Below are positions 34,615 to 47,170 of a DNA stretch of 64,000 nucleotides, one piece after another. A program made the position numbers and the translations under genes. The notes under the pieces were generated by a model, which was not told the DNA's origin, searched no databases, and was given only the letters and a program-made list of their open reading frames with translations. The stretch is from Leucocoprinus leucothites (Eukaryota > Basidiomycota > Agaricomycetes > Agaricales > Agaricaceae): positions 2,046,001-2,110,000 of the forward strand of contig JAACJO010000004.1 of assembly GCA_013368445.1 (NCBI GenBank), in the 5' to 3' direction. How positions within the stretch are numbered: position 1 is the stretch's first letter; each line of letters begins with the position of its first letter.

Positions 34615-35675
34615 TCATCGGACGTTCGACCGTCCTATCCCACTACTCGTCCTCATACTGCCGAGGTTCGATGGCCCTTCTCCACGGTCATCGTCATCAA
34701 ATCGCGTTGGCCGTCGAGTAGAAAAACCACTCCCGAACATACTCGGTCCAGGACTAGGCGCACTTTGTAAAGGCACCTGGCTCCATTGATTCCAATACGC
34801 TCTTGGTTCTGCTTGCCGCCGATTGTTCCAGAATTGAGTCGCTGCTCCTCCGAGAGCAGCACCGGTCCAGAAGCCAGGTCTCCACCCTCCATCTGCACCA
34901 TTATTCGGTGGGTCCTTGGTATAAGGTGGTGGTGGATTCGACCAATCTTCGCGACGGTGGTTCCCGGGGAACCAACCCCCACCTCCACCTCCACCACCCC
35001 CGCCTCCAGGCCGGGGACCCGATCCGGTTCGTCCACGAGAAGAGTTTCCGTTATTCCGACAAAAGCACGACTTAAGAATGTTGTAAGCAAAGAACAGGAG
35101 GAATGCGACCCAAACAAATGTGAAGATGATGTCTCCCCAGTTGTAGCCTTCAAGTATGGGTGAGTATCACGTTCTATTGCTTTGGCTCATTGAGGAACTT
35201 GAAACTCACCTTTGAAAAAAGACAATGGAGAGTCTGTCCCTCCGTTTCTGAGTGCTCCAGGAACTTCAACGAGTTTGTATTCCAGCCCACATGAACCTAA
35301 ACCAGTATCAGAACGAACATCACGCGATAAATCTGAAAGAGACGTACCTTTGAGAACATATGGATCCCCCGCCTTCGACCAACCTTCACACGAGACTTCT
35401 ACTTTGCCGAATCTGAGTGCCTCCGGCAAATCCGCTTCACACTTGTTCAACAGCTAAGTCTCCATATGCCGCTCAATCACAAGAATACACACCTTCCAGT
35501 CCACTTCCGTCCCACTTCCTCCAAGGTTCGCACACCGAACGACTTCAGGCTGATATAGCTTGCATGGTTTACCGATACATGTCAGCTGGGGGATTGCACT
35601 CGTTCTCTGTGATGCGGTCCATGAATCCTTGTAAAAAGTCAAAGCAGGAATACTCGCGAGTGCAATTCGGGACAT
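34615..35675 (-). CDS. SARAF-like store-operated calcium entry regulator
   Basis: ER membrane protein of the SARAF/TMEM66 family, whose animal member dampens store-operated calcium entry. The luminal part shows the paired-Cys signature: 'IPQLTCIGKPCKLYQPEVV', 'RCANLGGSG', then after a 55-base intron 'CEADLPEALRFGKVEVSCEG', 'DPYVLKGSCGLEYKL'. One TM segment follows ('DIIFTFVWVAFLLFFAYNIL'), then a Cys-containing and Gly-rich cytoplasmic tail with an 11-Gly run, 'PPPPYTKDPP' and an Arg/Ser C-terminus. The first ATG in frame (35675) gives no obvious signal peptide, so a 5' exon may be missing or the hydrophobic start may serve. Four exons. Tail-to-head with the OPT gene. Confidence 0.85.
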
Positions 35676-35860
35676 GGAGAATCTTGTTCGAATGGCGGCT
35701 CATGAAAGCGAAGTGTCTAGTTTAGTGCCGGTATGTTGATCGCCATCAACCGTAAACGTGGCTCAACGTGTACCACTCCGGACATGACTCATGCTCAGAA
35801 AAGCTATGTTATTATATGTTATATGCAAGCACAATAACAAGGATGGTATCTAAGAGAAAC

Positions 35861-38410
35861 CTAAGCTGAACAACCTCCACAAAGTCCATGTCCACAACCC
35901 CAGCAGCTAATAACCCCCACACCAAGAAGTCGCATTGCTAATCCAACGATGCTAATAACTCCTTCGCCAAGAACAAATCCACTAGCCACCACAATCAACC
36001 GAATATCACGCTTGTCCTTGGCATACCTGGTGCGATAAACATATTCTATGATACCACCAACCAGCCTCGCGATCGAAAATGATGGCGTATTCAAGAAACC
36101 AACGGCGAACGCAACTCCGGATGGAATCCACTTGGCGAACCACAGCTGCCTTCGAACAGCGTACACCTTCAGCATGCCGAGAACCGCAAACACGGCTGCA
36201 AATGCGGCCATGAACAGATCACTCTTTTCCGGTAAATGGCCGTCGCCTGTTCATTAGAAAGTCACATCAATCATCCGGCAAGAGGCGGAAATTTGATTCA
36301 TCACACGTACGAAGAAGTCTTGCAAGGCTTAGCCAGACATATGCTGTCGGTGCGGGGAAAGATGGTCCAGGGATTGTGTATGCTCGATTATACAGGATGA
36401 ATGCTGTAGCTGTCACGATAATTGACACTGAAGAACCGATCAGTTGTCCGTAGAACTGAGCTCGAGGCGAGGCATGACACAAATGACCAGTTTTCAGGTC
36501 CTGCATGAGATCACCAGCCCTTAAATAACATGAATAAACCCGACTCGAGGGAGGAATGAATGAAAACAGCGTACTGTTGAGCTCCGGCTTCTGCGACACC
36601 ACCTGCAATAATATTGGCGACAACATTGCCGGGCTGAATCCACGCAAAGAAGAGCTGCGAGACCTTGCCAAGACCGGAAACAGGGTTTAAATCTGTTTCT
36701 CCGAGGGCACGAACGCTGATGCCACCAAGTCAGTCGGATAAATTGCTAACAGGTACCCGCAACTCACCCAATAACGCTCAACAATCCTCCGAGTATGAAC
36801 CCAAGCACCGTGGCCCAAGGTTTAATGCCTTCGTTTCCGAATACAACCCATACCAAGATAGTTCCGATAATGATGCTGGCCAGAAGACCCATAATAACCC
36901 AATCTGCTGGTACAAGTCGATCTTCGGTTTCAGTTTCATTGTCTACTTTCCCCGTGTCGTCATGTTCCGAAAGGCGGATCCGACGCTCTCTTTTGACGAG
37001 GTCTACAACGTGCTCCGCTACTACGGGGAGTAAGGACACTAAGCTATCAGCACACATGATCCCAAGTGCTGTCCATAAAATCCATCCACGAGCGCCGTTG
37101 GACATGTCTCCTGTTGGACCTGGAGCCCAACCAGAATTTTTTGAGAGGGGAGATAGAATAGCCCACCCAACAAACATGCCCTTGACGCAGGAGTAAGTCG
37201 AAGGAAATGCCATCCAAACTGGACACATACCAGATTCATGCTCACGGTAGTAGGGAATCCCATGATGATGCCTACATATAACATGAGCATGTCGGGGTAG
37301 GTGACAGAGGGAGGAAGGTATACCTTGACCAACGTATGACAAACTCGGAGTGAAATACCAGAGCCAATGCTTTGCTAGATAGACGCCAAAGAGAGGTATG
37401 GCGAACAAGACAGGGAAGAAATAAGCTGCGAGCTGTTTCACGATGAGGTGATGCCTTTGACAAATATACGCAGAACACTTACACTAACGAACGCAGAAAA
37501 CCCAAAACTCCATACAAGGGAATTCCATCCATCATGTTCAACAATCTCCCGCTCCTCATCGTTCTCATGCTCATGGGCATGCGATGGAACGACTTCTTCT
37601 TCTTCTTCGATGCTATTCACCTCCTCGTTATCCGCTTCGGTGTCCAACTCGCGGTATCCGCGTCTCTGTCTGACTGTTGTATCTGGAGGAGGAAGTTTAT
37701 GCAATACATTGATGAGTTGTGCCGTTGCAGTGCCTGATGGGAAGGGCAGCTGTTCCTCAATAACCTGGTCTCATGATTAGAAGCTTCATATCCATGGACT
37801 TGGTGCGGCACATACAACTTGTTTGCGGATTGGCGGAGAGAGGAATACTCTGAGAATTGATAAGCCAAGCAAACGTCAAGGCATAAATTTCAAACGCACC
37901 CGAAATATGCAATTGAACACGACCATCCGACGGCTGCAATCCACGACAAATGAATGGGCGGAGTTCCATCCTTCTCCTCTGACAATAACCCCAGTGCTGG
38001 CAGAATGCCGACAAATCCGGCTGCCAAAGGCATAGTTCCAGTCGCAACAGACGTGGTCTGTACAACAATAATTTCTTGAGGCGTCAAGGGTGTCTTCAGC
38101 ATTCGGGAGATCAGGAAGCCGATGAGTGCAGACTGAATGGACATCCTGAACACAAGCCATAAGCTAAGCAACAAAAAGTAGTCGAAAAATGACTGCTCAC
38201 ATAGATATCCATCCTGACTGGAGTCCCAAGCTAAGATTCGTGAAACAAACCACACAACCTATGGCAAGCCCGATCAAGACAGCTCTGAGGGTGAATTCAG
38301 GTTGTGCATCTGACGATACGCGGGAGGTGAAGCTCCCGATGGCGCGTCTGTACACATTTTTAGAACAGCCCAGCCGCGAAAGCTGAATACACTCACCTGA
38401 GCCAACGCAT
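35861..38410 (-). CDS. OPT-family oligopeptide or metal-chelate transporter
   Basis: Polytopic membrane transporter of the OPT superfamily, in the branch close to yeast YGL114W and plant YSL proteins. Starts at 38410 ('MRWLR', spliced to 'RAIGSFTSR'). Family blocks in order: 'FTNLSLGLQSGWISM', 'EIIVVQTTSVATGTMPLAAG', 'VFLSPPIRKQVVIEEQLPF', 'PSGTATAQLINVLHKL', a long acidic loop ('EVNSIEEEEEVVPSHAHEHE'), 'GVYLAKHWLWYFTPSLSYVG', 'AGDLMQDLKTGHLCHASPRA', 'QFYGQLIGSS', and the C-terminal TM 'SFSIARLVGGIIEYV'. It ends in a Cys/Gly-rich tail ('CWGCGHGLCGGC') that could bind metal, which is speculative. About ten short introns. Substrate (peptide, glutathione or metal chelate) cannot be told. Confidence 0.88.
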
Positions 38411-40577
38411 GATAGCAAGGAGCTTGAGCGCAGAGGAGGAACGAGTCAGCTGTCAATATTAACCACTTGGATTATGCATGCTTCTGTAATGTCCACATAT
38501 GGCTAGCCGCCTGGACGAAAAGCGCCATCATCAATCAATTTAAACTCCGGGTTAGGGGCGGGATGCCTCTCTACTTATGTACCTAGAGAACTCACCCACC
38601 AAAAACACTAGGAACATTATTTGATTGCTGTACTTGTATCGATGGCCTCTGGATGTGCCGAGGCGACATATGAGTGCGACTAGGCACGGAAATGCTGCGC
38701 TCCTATGGCCACTGCTCGGCACCTGTTACTGCGCCCACAATAGGACTTCTGAGCATGTTTTAACATCCTATCCCCGTGTTGTTTGATATGTAGGGCTGTC
38801 ACTTTACATTCACATATCAGGATCTTCAGTGTTCCAGAGTCATTGTCTTATGCCCACTAAGGGCACCATTTCTAGACCCAGGATATATATATTGGGGCAC
38901 TATTGAGCCCTAGGGCCACAATCCAAGAATACCACTCTCACATATCAAGAGGAAGGAAGGAACGTGCTTTATATGCTGCGTCCTGCAAAATAGCCACTGC
39001 TTTAGCTTACTGAATCCATGGTTCTTATTTCCGATCGTGAACTCGAGATTGCCCTTTGACTGCTGACACCCCGGCATTTGCGGCACTCAGTGCTCTGCAG
39101 ATCTTACTGCAGTTACCGCAAAAAAGTTTTAGATTTTCTTCCTCCTTCCTTGTCCCTTGACCATATATTCGATTTCGGTGTACTCGTGGTGGCGAGGGTC
39201 TGGTTGGAACTGGATAAGGTATCTGCGGGCAACGATTCTATATCTAGGAGCGGTCTATAAATGTTTTCGTGTGCCTATTTTGGACAGCTACTGAGAACAG
39301 TGCACGCGTAAACTAGAGTGCTGGTCAGGTCAGTATCGCGAAGATTCCACAGTAGAACAAGGAGCACAACGTCGTCTTCGATTGAAATGCCCTACTCGAA
39401 GACGGCTCTCATGGGTTCACGGGGTGCTTGGTATAGGGTAGTAACATGAGAGTGGGCGATTCCAAATCTTCGCGTTTGTTTCGCATCGTGCAAGCATCCG
39501 ATCGACCCTAGTGTAACTCTTCATCAAATTCTCCCACAACTCTTTTGCATTCACTGCACCCATGAATTTCCCTGGTCCTTTCACATGGCCCTGGCAAGGA
39601 CAATGCCACATACCATACTGTGATTGCACATCCAGTTGCGCCTTCAGGTATCATCACTCGAGGCAATTTGGAAGTCGTCGCTGGTTATGTAGTCTTTGGC
39701 ATGATAGGACTAAAGAACTACTGGAGCTCGGTAGACCGAGGCTTCCGATTGTGCTTAGCCCTCTCCAGTTGTGGTTCCCTCCAAACTGCGATTGGAATAA
39801 GAGCAACAAAGATGCAGATGCGGACGTTGGTAGTTCATAGCTCAAGGACTGGGGAACACATCATATGTATGCAACTAAAGGTGTCTTTCATAATAAATTA
39901 CTGTACCTCTAACAACACTCATTCCGGAGAAATGCCTGCCTCAAACTAGGATAAGGACCTCGAAATTGGGAGAATGTTGACAAATATCAAGGAGCTGCTG
40001 GATTATGCCGTTATCTCTGATAATTTTAGTATTTCTCTGTATTAAATCCATGAAGTACTGGGTATATGCGCATCTGGAATTGTTCGTAGATGTAGGTTTG
40101 TTCACTGAAATGAATGGATTCGATGTTTACATGCATCCAGAGATATGAGCCTCCCTGGAAGCTTGAAAGAGGACTTGGGATCGACACATATCTCGGTTAT
40201 GTGTAAAATCTGCGGTACTTATTTCGAGGATTGTTAGCAAGTTTTTAGGACTGCGGACGGGCTGACTAAGGTCACCTATGGCAGAGAATTGGAGTGGTAG
40301 CAGGTGGGCGCCTGTGTCCAGCTGATCTACGAAGTGCCTAAAGCTATTATTATCTAGAGGCTTGGCGCTTAGTCATCTCGTGGCTGTATTGAGTATTTTG
40401 CGTTGCTTGTTCCCGGTGACTCATTGATTAAGTTACTCGGGTAGATCTGTTCACGAGTTGGCCCTTTGAAGAGAACCTCCGATCGATTGCCTCTTCATCT
40501 CATCCGTCTCCTGGCTTGACTCTGATACCCAAATCGTTCCATCGCAACCAAAAAGCCTGACACTATCGTGCGCAGAA
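38411..40577. other. Gene-poor stretch, 2.2 kb
   Basis: Divergent spacer between the OPT gene and methionyl-tRNA synthetase. Small overlapping frames at 39417-39949 on both strands were examined; none can be assigned. The area could hold decayed transposon sequence, but no terminal repeats were identified. Confidence 0.4.
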
Positions 40578-43338
40578 ATGGCACAGAAAATTCGATCTGG
40601 GGAGGATGTTCTCCGTACAGTAGCTTCGCCTGGGCAACCAGTCGGGTATGTTTTTCTGATTTTGATCCTTACCTTGCGATTACTCAACAAATGATACAAG
40701 GCTACCAAAAGAAGGCGAAGACAATGTGCTCATCACCTCTGCTCTTCCATATTGTAACAACGTACCGCATCTTGGTCAATATCTTAATTTCCTAGCCCAC
40801 TTGAAGAGTACTTACGGGGTTTATAGGAAATATCATCGGAAGTTTACTCAGTGCAGATGTCTACAGTCGGTATGTTACCATGCTCGATGTCTAAAGCAGT
40901 TGCGCTAATCCCCCGAATAGATATAGCCGTAGGTCATTCAGGTCAAGTCCGCACTTGTCTCCATATACGCTTTCCCTTAGGGACGAGGAACCGTAAGACA
41001 CTCTATGTTTGCGGAACGGACGAGTATGGTACAGCGACGGAAACTCAGGCGCTCAAGGAACACCTCACACCGAAAGAGCTGTGTGACAAATATCACGTCC
41101 TTCATAAAGAAACGTATAGCTGGTTTGACATAGGGTGCGCTGAATATCTGCCTGTCGTTATCAGTGACTCATCCCCATAACCTCTCGTCTAGATTCGACT
41201 ACTTCGGGCGCACATCAACCCCACAACATACTGAGTAAAAATCCACCTAGTTTGGCATTGACGTTATGCTCAAAGTGCTCTTAGAATTTGTCAAGAGATA
41301 TTCCTGAACCTTGGTCGCAATAGTTTGCTAGAAAAACTGGAGAAAGAGCAGACATACTGTGAGGGTTGTGTGAAGTAAGTACATGAGTTCATAGAATATG
41401 GTTGGCCGTACACTGAATGTCCCTTAGATTCCTTGCTGATCGCTTTGTCGAGGGTATCTGCCCTCACTGCGGTTATGAGGTAACTCAGTTCAGGTTTCGT
41501 CACTATGGGTCTCATTGGATTTGCAGGATGCTCGGGGTGATCAATGCGATGGCTGCAGCAGAACACTCGACGCGATCGAGCTGATTCAGCCGCGTTGCTT
41601 AATTGACAAGACGCATAAAGTCACAACAAAGATATCTGTTCATATGTATCTCAAGCTCGATGTCATACAGCCACGAACAGAGGAATGGATTAAGCAATCT
41701 TGGAAAGCTGGAAAATGGTCACCGAATGCTGTTATCAACCACGAAGGAGAAATAATTGACGCTCGCCTCAAGGGTGGATTGTTACCAACCCCTCTGACTC
41801 GTGACCTCTCGTGGGGGGTTCCCGTACCCATCGAGGGAGAGGACGTGCATGGAATGAAGGGCAAAGTTCTTTGTGCGTTTTAATTTACACTATAATTCAC
41901 CCCTTTACTGATATATCGATAGACGTCTGGGTATGTGGCGATGTCCTTCAGACTTGACAATATCTCTTATACTTGCCAGTTCGATGCTCCCATTGGATAC
42001 CCGAGTATAACTGCAAACCTCACACCAGAATGGAAACAGTGGTGGTTTAATCCGAAGGATGTCAAATTATACCAATTCATGGGCAAGGACAATGTCTATT
42101 TCCACACTATTTATTTCCCTTCTGTCCAAATTGCCGATGGGCGCGACTGGACGAAGCTTCATCACCTATCAACCACAGGTAATCCAAAGCTCGTCAGTTC
42201 GGAATCCACTATCGTTAACGCTTGAATAGAGTACCTGAACTACGAAGGCGGCAAGTTCTCCAAGAGCAAGAACCGTGGTGTCTTCGGGCCTGCGGCCAAA
42301 GAGACCGGCATCCCCTCGTCTGTTTGGAGGTATTATCTATTGTCCACGCGACCGGAAACGGCTGATGCCATGTTCTCCTGGGCCGACTGTGTGAGTCGTC
42401 ATTTAATCCGAGACAATTCATAGAATTCAAACTTCATTTTTAGGTTGCTGCAAACAACAACGTTTTGCTGAATAAGTTAGTGGCTGGTGCTTTATTGTTC
42501 GATCAGCTCACTAACGAGGCATTTTTTATAGCTTCGGAAATTTCGTCAATCGTGCCCTCAAATTCGTCTCATCACAATACGGGGGTGTTATACCAGATGG
42601 TGGGGATGTTCCAGGGGTTATTCCCCCAACGATGCTCTCGACTCGGAGTTCATCACGAGCGTCAACAGTCTCCTGAAGGACTATACCGATGCTATGGATG
42701 CCGTGAAACTACGCCTTGGTTTACAGACTGTCATGCTGGTCTCCATGCGTGGAAACAACTATCTTCAATCCTCCGGCCTCAACAAACAACTGATGACCGA
42801 AAACCCTACGCGCTGTGCGCAAGTCATCTCAAGAGCCATCAATTTGATCTACGTCCTTTCTGTCCTCATATACCCATTCATGCCCGCTACCTCCGAGTCT
42901 ATCCTCAACCAGCTCAACGCTCCAGCTCGGGCTGTACCATTGTCATTGTCAAATGACATTCTTGCAGGCCACCATATCGGTACACCTGAGCATCTGTTTA
43001 AGAAAATAGAAGAGAAGATGATCGACGTCTGGAGAACTAAATTTGGCGGAAACGAGGCACAGCGGGAACTTGCAAATACCGATCCCTTGAAAGCAGCGCC
43101 AGGTGCGAAGAAAGGGAAGAAGGGTGCCAAGGATGTCACCCAGATACCTAGTGGACCCAAGTCTGAGGAGGCGTTGGCGTTGGAGGCAAAGGTAACGGAA
43201 CAAGGAAACGTTGTGAGGGAGTTGAAGGCACAGACACCCAAGACATCGGAGCTCGAGGAGCAAATAAAAGCTGCGGTAGACACGTTGAAGAAGCTAAAGG
43301 CGGATCTTGAGACCGAACTCCGCAAACATAGAAATTAA
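40578..43338 (+). CDS. Methionyl-tRNA synthetase, cytosolic
   Basis: Class I synthetase charging tRNA-Met (EC 6.1.1.10). Begins '[13 protein letters not shown]' at 40578. Marks: HIGH-type motif in '[13 protein letters not shown]', '[20 protein letters not shown]', zinc-knuckle Cys pairs ('YCEGC', 'CPHCG', 'CDGC'), 'LSWGVPVP', '[17 protein letters not shown]' across a splice, '[12 protein letters not shown]', KMSKS-type '[11 protein letters not shown]' and '[17 protein letters not shown]'. The anticodon-binding region follows, then a Lys-rich linker and a C-terminal WHEP-like helical pair ('[18 protein letters not shown]'). About ten exons. Odd point: in the exon at about 42532-42700 the frame slips by one base near 42618, so the catalytic and C-terminal parts are out of register as written; a sequencing error is the likeliest cause in an essential gene. 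Confidence 0.9.
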
Positions 43339-44072
43339 ATTTAGGAAAGAAGGATCGAGGAAGTTGTAATCTGTATATCATAGCTTCTTCTGCTCGGGAA
43401 TGCCTCAAATTGTTACTGTGCTCGCACTTATACTCTCAGATTACTTACTATCTCATAATGCTAATTTCCCCAAGCATGACGCTTCTAGTCATGATAGGCA
43501 AATAGACTTGGTCACCGAAAAGCTCAGATGGTGAGTTGGAAGTGTTGCAGGGTCAGGAAAGCGTTTGTTTGTGAGATCTCTTCTCACGCAGGTTTGCCTC
43601 GTTCAGCAGCATTCAGGTTCATTCCTTTAAATATCCATCCACTACTCAACGTCTTGACTTCCATCAGTGCCCGCACAGCGCACACAGCGCATTCTACCTA
43701 CCAGGTGCAGCAGGGATCATTCTCGAAGCTCTGGATTTCAAATCGGATATCACGGCTGCTGACGATACCGAATGCCAAGACATTCATGTACGCACGTTTT
43801 TGTAACTATAATCATATCCCCTCGACCACGTCTGAGCTCCCTGCCGATAAACGTGCTAGCAATAAATCAGTGCTCACCAATGAAGCGCCTGAAATGCTGT
43901 CGCGTGGCTGCGAAAGGCGCGGTTTTATTCTAACTGGGCAACTTTGCATGCTGCATCTATCCTCAGCGCTAACACACGATCTTCAACGCGACCACCAGAG
44001 TTGGGCGATATAAAGTGCGACTGTCTCAGAGGGGGTCCGACTAGTTTTCCTTCCCTTCCCAAAAAATTGGCC
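43339..44072. other. Intergenic, alkaline phosphatase promoter
   Basis: 734 bases. An open frame crosses 43528-44013, but it lacks motifs and directly precedes a good signal-peptide start, so it is read as promoter and 5' leader. Confidence 0.45.
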
Positions 44073-47000
44073 ATGATGCACTCCAACCGGAGCATCAAGT
44101 TCTCTGCTCTCTTGGGTCTCTTGTCCGTCCTAGATGTCGCTTTTGCACAGCGCTACCGCCGTCTTGGCGCATGCCCGACCCTTGGCTGTGTCTTCCCTCC
44201 TGATCAAACCGATTTCTACCCTGGCCAACTTTTTGACATCCGCCTGGAGGTCCACGCACCTGAGAGCGGTAGGGAAGCCTCACACAACGGGGTTCCTGAC
44301 GAGAAGTTCTCCTTCTGTATCCGGCAAGGAAAAGGCTCTTGCGTCGATGTAGCCAAGTTCTTCAAGGTTAAATCGGAGCCGACTTTAGAGAAGTGGTCTT
44401 TCTCGTGAGTTTACGCGTTTTTTCTCGCGTGTTTACGCGTCTAATGGCTTGCTGTAGCTACTTTGAAGACCTCTTTGCCCAGGATGCCAATCAATCCACT
44501 AAAGTCAACGTTGCATCCAAGATTTACCGTGCAGTATGTATTATTTCTTCCCGACCATGTTGACGACGTCCTCGTCATCATTCAACTGTGCTATTATTTT
44601 TCCAATGTCGCGTCTGGTCTGTGTTCAGACAATTAAGAGAGGCTTGGGTAGTAGTTAGCCCCAGCAGTCGCGCAATACTATTTCCTTCTCTTCTTTTTCA
44701 TCTTTGCTTCATACACAGCCTTTTGATCCTAAGCTAAACCCGACACTCGTTCCTTAGGTCAACCTCCCCAATGTACGTATATCTCTGGGTTGGCTTGTAT
44801 ATCTACTCATGGTCCTACCAGCCCGGACAATATACTGCAATCATGACTTACAACGGCAAGAGCCAGACCGTCGCGAGCTGGGTTGTCAGGGAGGCCTCCA
44901 AGCAGCGCAAGGCGAAGAATGTCATATTTTTCATTGGTGATGGTAAGTTAACCTTATGATTGTCTTATCTGCTTTCAAGGCTGGACCCTGCTTCCAGGCA
45001 TGACCCAAGCAATGATCACTGCTGCTCGTCTCCTCGGCCACAAGTCCATCAATGGCCGCTATCAGTCACTCATGCAGTTAGACCAGATGGACGCCCTGGG
45101 CATGTAAGTGACCATCCTCGCAAGGCGCGAACTCAGTTAACAATGCAATTTCAGCCAAATGACACACTCCATCGACTCTTTCATCACCGATTCTGCTAAC
45201 TCTGCTTCTGCCTTGTATGGTGGAAAGAAGACCACTGTCTCTGCCCTAAATGTATGGGCTGACTCTGTGCGTTTTTCTGGCATGCCATCCATTTCCTGTT
45301 CATGATCGTCGTCTAGTCAGCGAATTCCTTCGACGACCCGAAGTTTGAGACCATTGCTGAACTTTTCAGGAGGCGTCGACAAGGTGGTGCGCTAGGAATC
45401 GTGTCTACTGCCTTCATTGCCGATGCTACGCCTGGTATGCCAACGCTTTACTACCCGTTTTGATGCCAACTGAAGTATTGGTAGCTGCTCTTTGTAGTCA
45501 TACTAGGAACCGTCGGTATCTGTCTCTCGCCTGGTTTGTGCATATGCTGACAAAAAGCTGGGTGCCAGGTGGTGAAGCTGCGACTATTATCTATGAGTAT
45601 CTTCATGGCACAGAGGCAGTCAATAAGACTTTCAGCTGGCCAACTTCGTGTGACCAACCTGATGTTATCTTCGGGTGAGTGCACAAAATTTTTAACAAAC
45701 GACAGAAATAACGATTGCTGATAGTGGAGGTGCTGAAAACTTCTATCCCAACCCTGCATCCTACCATGGCACCGACATGTACAAGGCATTTGAGGAGCAA
45801 GGTTACAATGTTGTTCACACTAAAAAGGAGCTTGCTTCGACAGCCAATAACAAAAAGACGTTGGGCATTTTCTCCGGTAAGCCCTCAAGTCAGCCCCCAG
45901 GAGACAAGCTGATCACAAACGAACGGTAGTTTCCAACTTGGCTAAATGGGTAGATCGAAATGTGAGCAGTACTGCTGGAATTCCAGGTACTTTCCGGCGT
46001 TTTGACGGTTGTTTTCAGGTCTTTCCAGACAATCTAAAGGGGAAAAAGAATAGTCCAGCTGGCGATGGTGCTGACGCCATTGACCAACCGGGCCTGAAAG
46101 ATATGACACTCAAGGCCATTGATATCCTCCAATCTCGTGCACAGAAGGGTAAGGGTTGGTTCTTGATGTCCGAAGCTGCCAGCATCGACAAGATGATGCA
46201 CGTCTTGGACTATGACCGTGCACTTGGCGAGCTTCTGGAGCTCGATGATACAATTCGTGCAACGATCGAACATTTGGAAAAGATCGGTGAATTGGAGGAT
46301 ACCCTCTTCGTTGTTACGGCTGATCATGGTCATGGCTTCGTGGGTGTTTGAATTCTGATATTTACCTTGCGGTTCTCTGACTTATTATTAGGATGTTTTC
46401 GGTGGCGCCGATACCAAGTATCTCTCTCAGGCCACCACCGACCGTGCCAAAAGGCGTGCTGTTGGCACCTACTATAATGCTGGCTTGTCCGAGTATCAAG
46501 TCGCACCTGGGTCCTTCCCTGACAACACGACGATCGTGTATGGTCCATTCGGTCCCAATTTCCCTGTACAATGGAACCCTCGTTATACATTTGCCGTGTG
46601 TTCTCTGCTTCATTTTTCGGTTGAGATGAGATCATCATTCTCATGATGTTCACAATCAGGGTGGTGTTGGTGGCAACCCCGATCGTCGAGAGTCTTACAG
46701 GATCAACATTAATGGTCCCCGAGAGCCAGCTTCCCAGGGTGACGACGGTTATGTTGCCAACCCCGACGACAACGTCGATGGTTTCCACGTTTGTAAGGAC
46801 TATTCTCGCAGAGTCTCGTGTATATAACTAACATCGACCTTCAAGCTGGCACGCTCGGACCTAACGAGGCTGAAGGTGTCCATTCTTTGACTGGCGAGTC
46901 CTAATGTTCTGACATGTACCCAGAACTTGGCCTGATCTGGTATTTCCTGTGTAGATGTATCGGTTTTCACCAAGGGGCCCGGCTCTGAAGCTTTCCGTGG

Positions 47001-47170
47001 TGTCTGTAAGTGTGCTTATAGTGCAGGAGAGAGATTCGTGCTGAAAAGTCTCATCGACGTTTTCAGTTAATAGTATTGATATATTTTACAAGATGGCTGA
47101 CGCGCTGGGGCTCGGTGACGAAAGCGATGATTATGGTCATGGACACGGTGGACACGGTCATAACCGCTAA
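44073..47170 (+). CDS. Secreted alkaline phosphatase family protein
   Basis: Phosphomonoesterase of the metal-dependent alkaline phosphatase fold (two zinc, one magnesium), probably secreted or vacuolar. ATGs at 44073 and 44076 start a signal peptide ('FSALLGLLSVLDVAFAQ'). An N-terminal extension of about 150 residues follows ('GCVFPPDQTDFYPGQLFDIR', 'SFCIRQGKGSCVDVAKFFKV'), then the catalytic domain: metal-binding 'NVIFFIGDGMT', nucleophile Ser in 'SFITDSANSASALYGG', 'ALGIVSTAFIADATP', 'GWFLMSEAASIDKMMH' and 'FVVTADHGHGFDVFGG' across an intron. The tail carries a His/Gly run ('YGHGHGGHGHN'). About 16 exons, unusually many for the window. Phosphate-starvation control is likely for the family but not shown here. 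Confidence 0.88.

Noticed and set aside
39417..39629. Minus-strand frame with 'AKELWENLMKSY', reminiscent of Copia-type Gag
   Set aside because: The similarity is one short block; no protease, integrase, reverse transcriptase or long terminal repeat was found nearby.
43528..44013. Plus-strand frame of 161 codons upstream of alkaline phosphatase
   Set aside because: Composition looks non-coding and it overlaps the probable promoter and leader of a well-supported gene.
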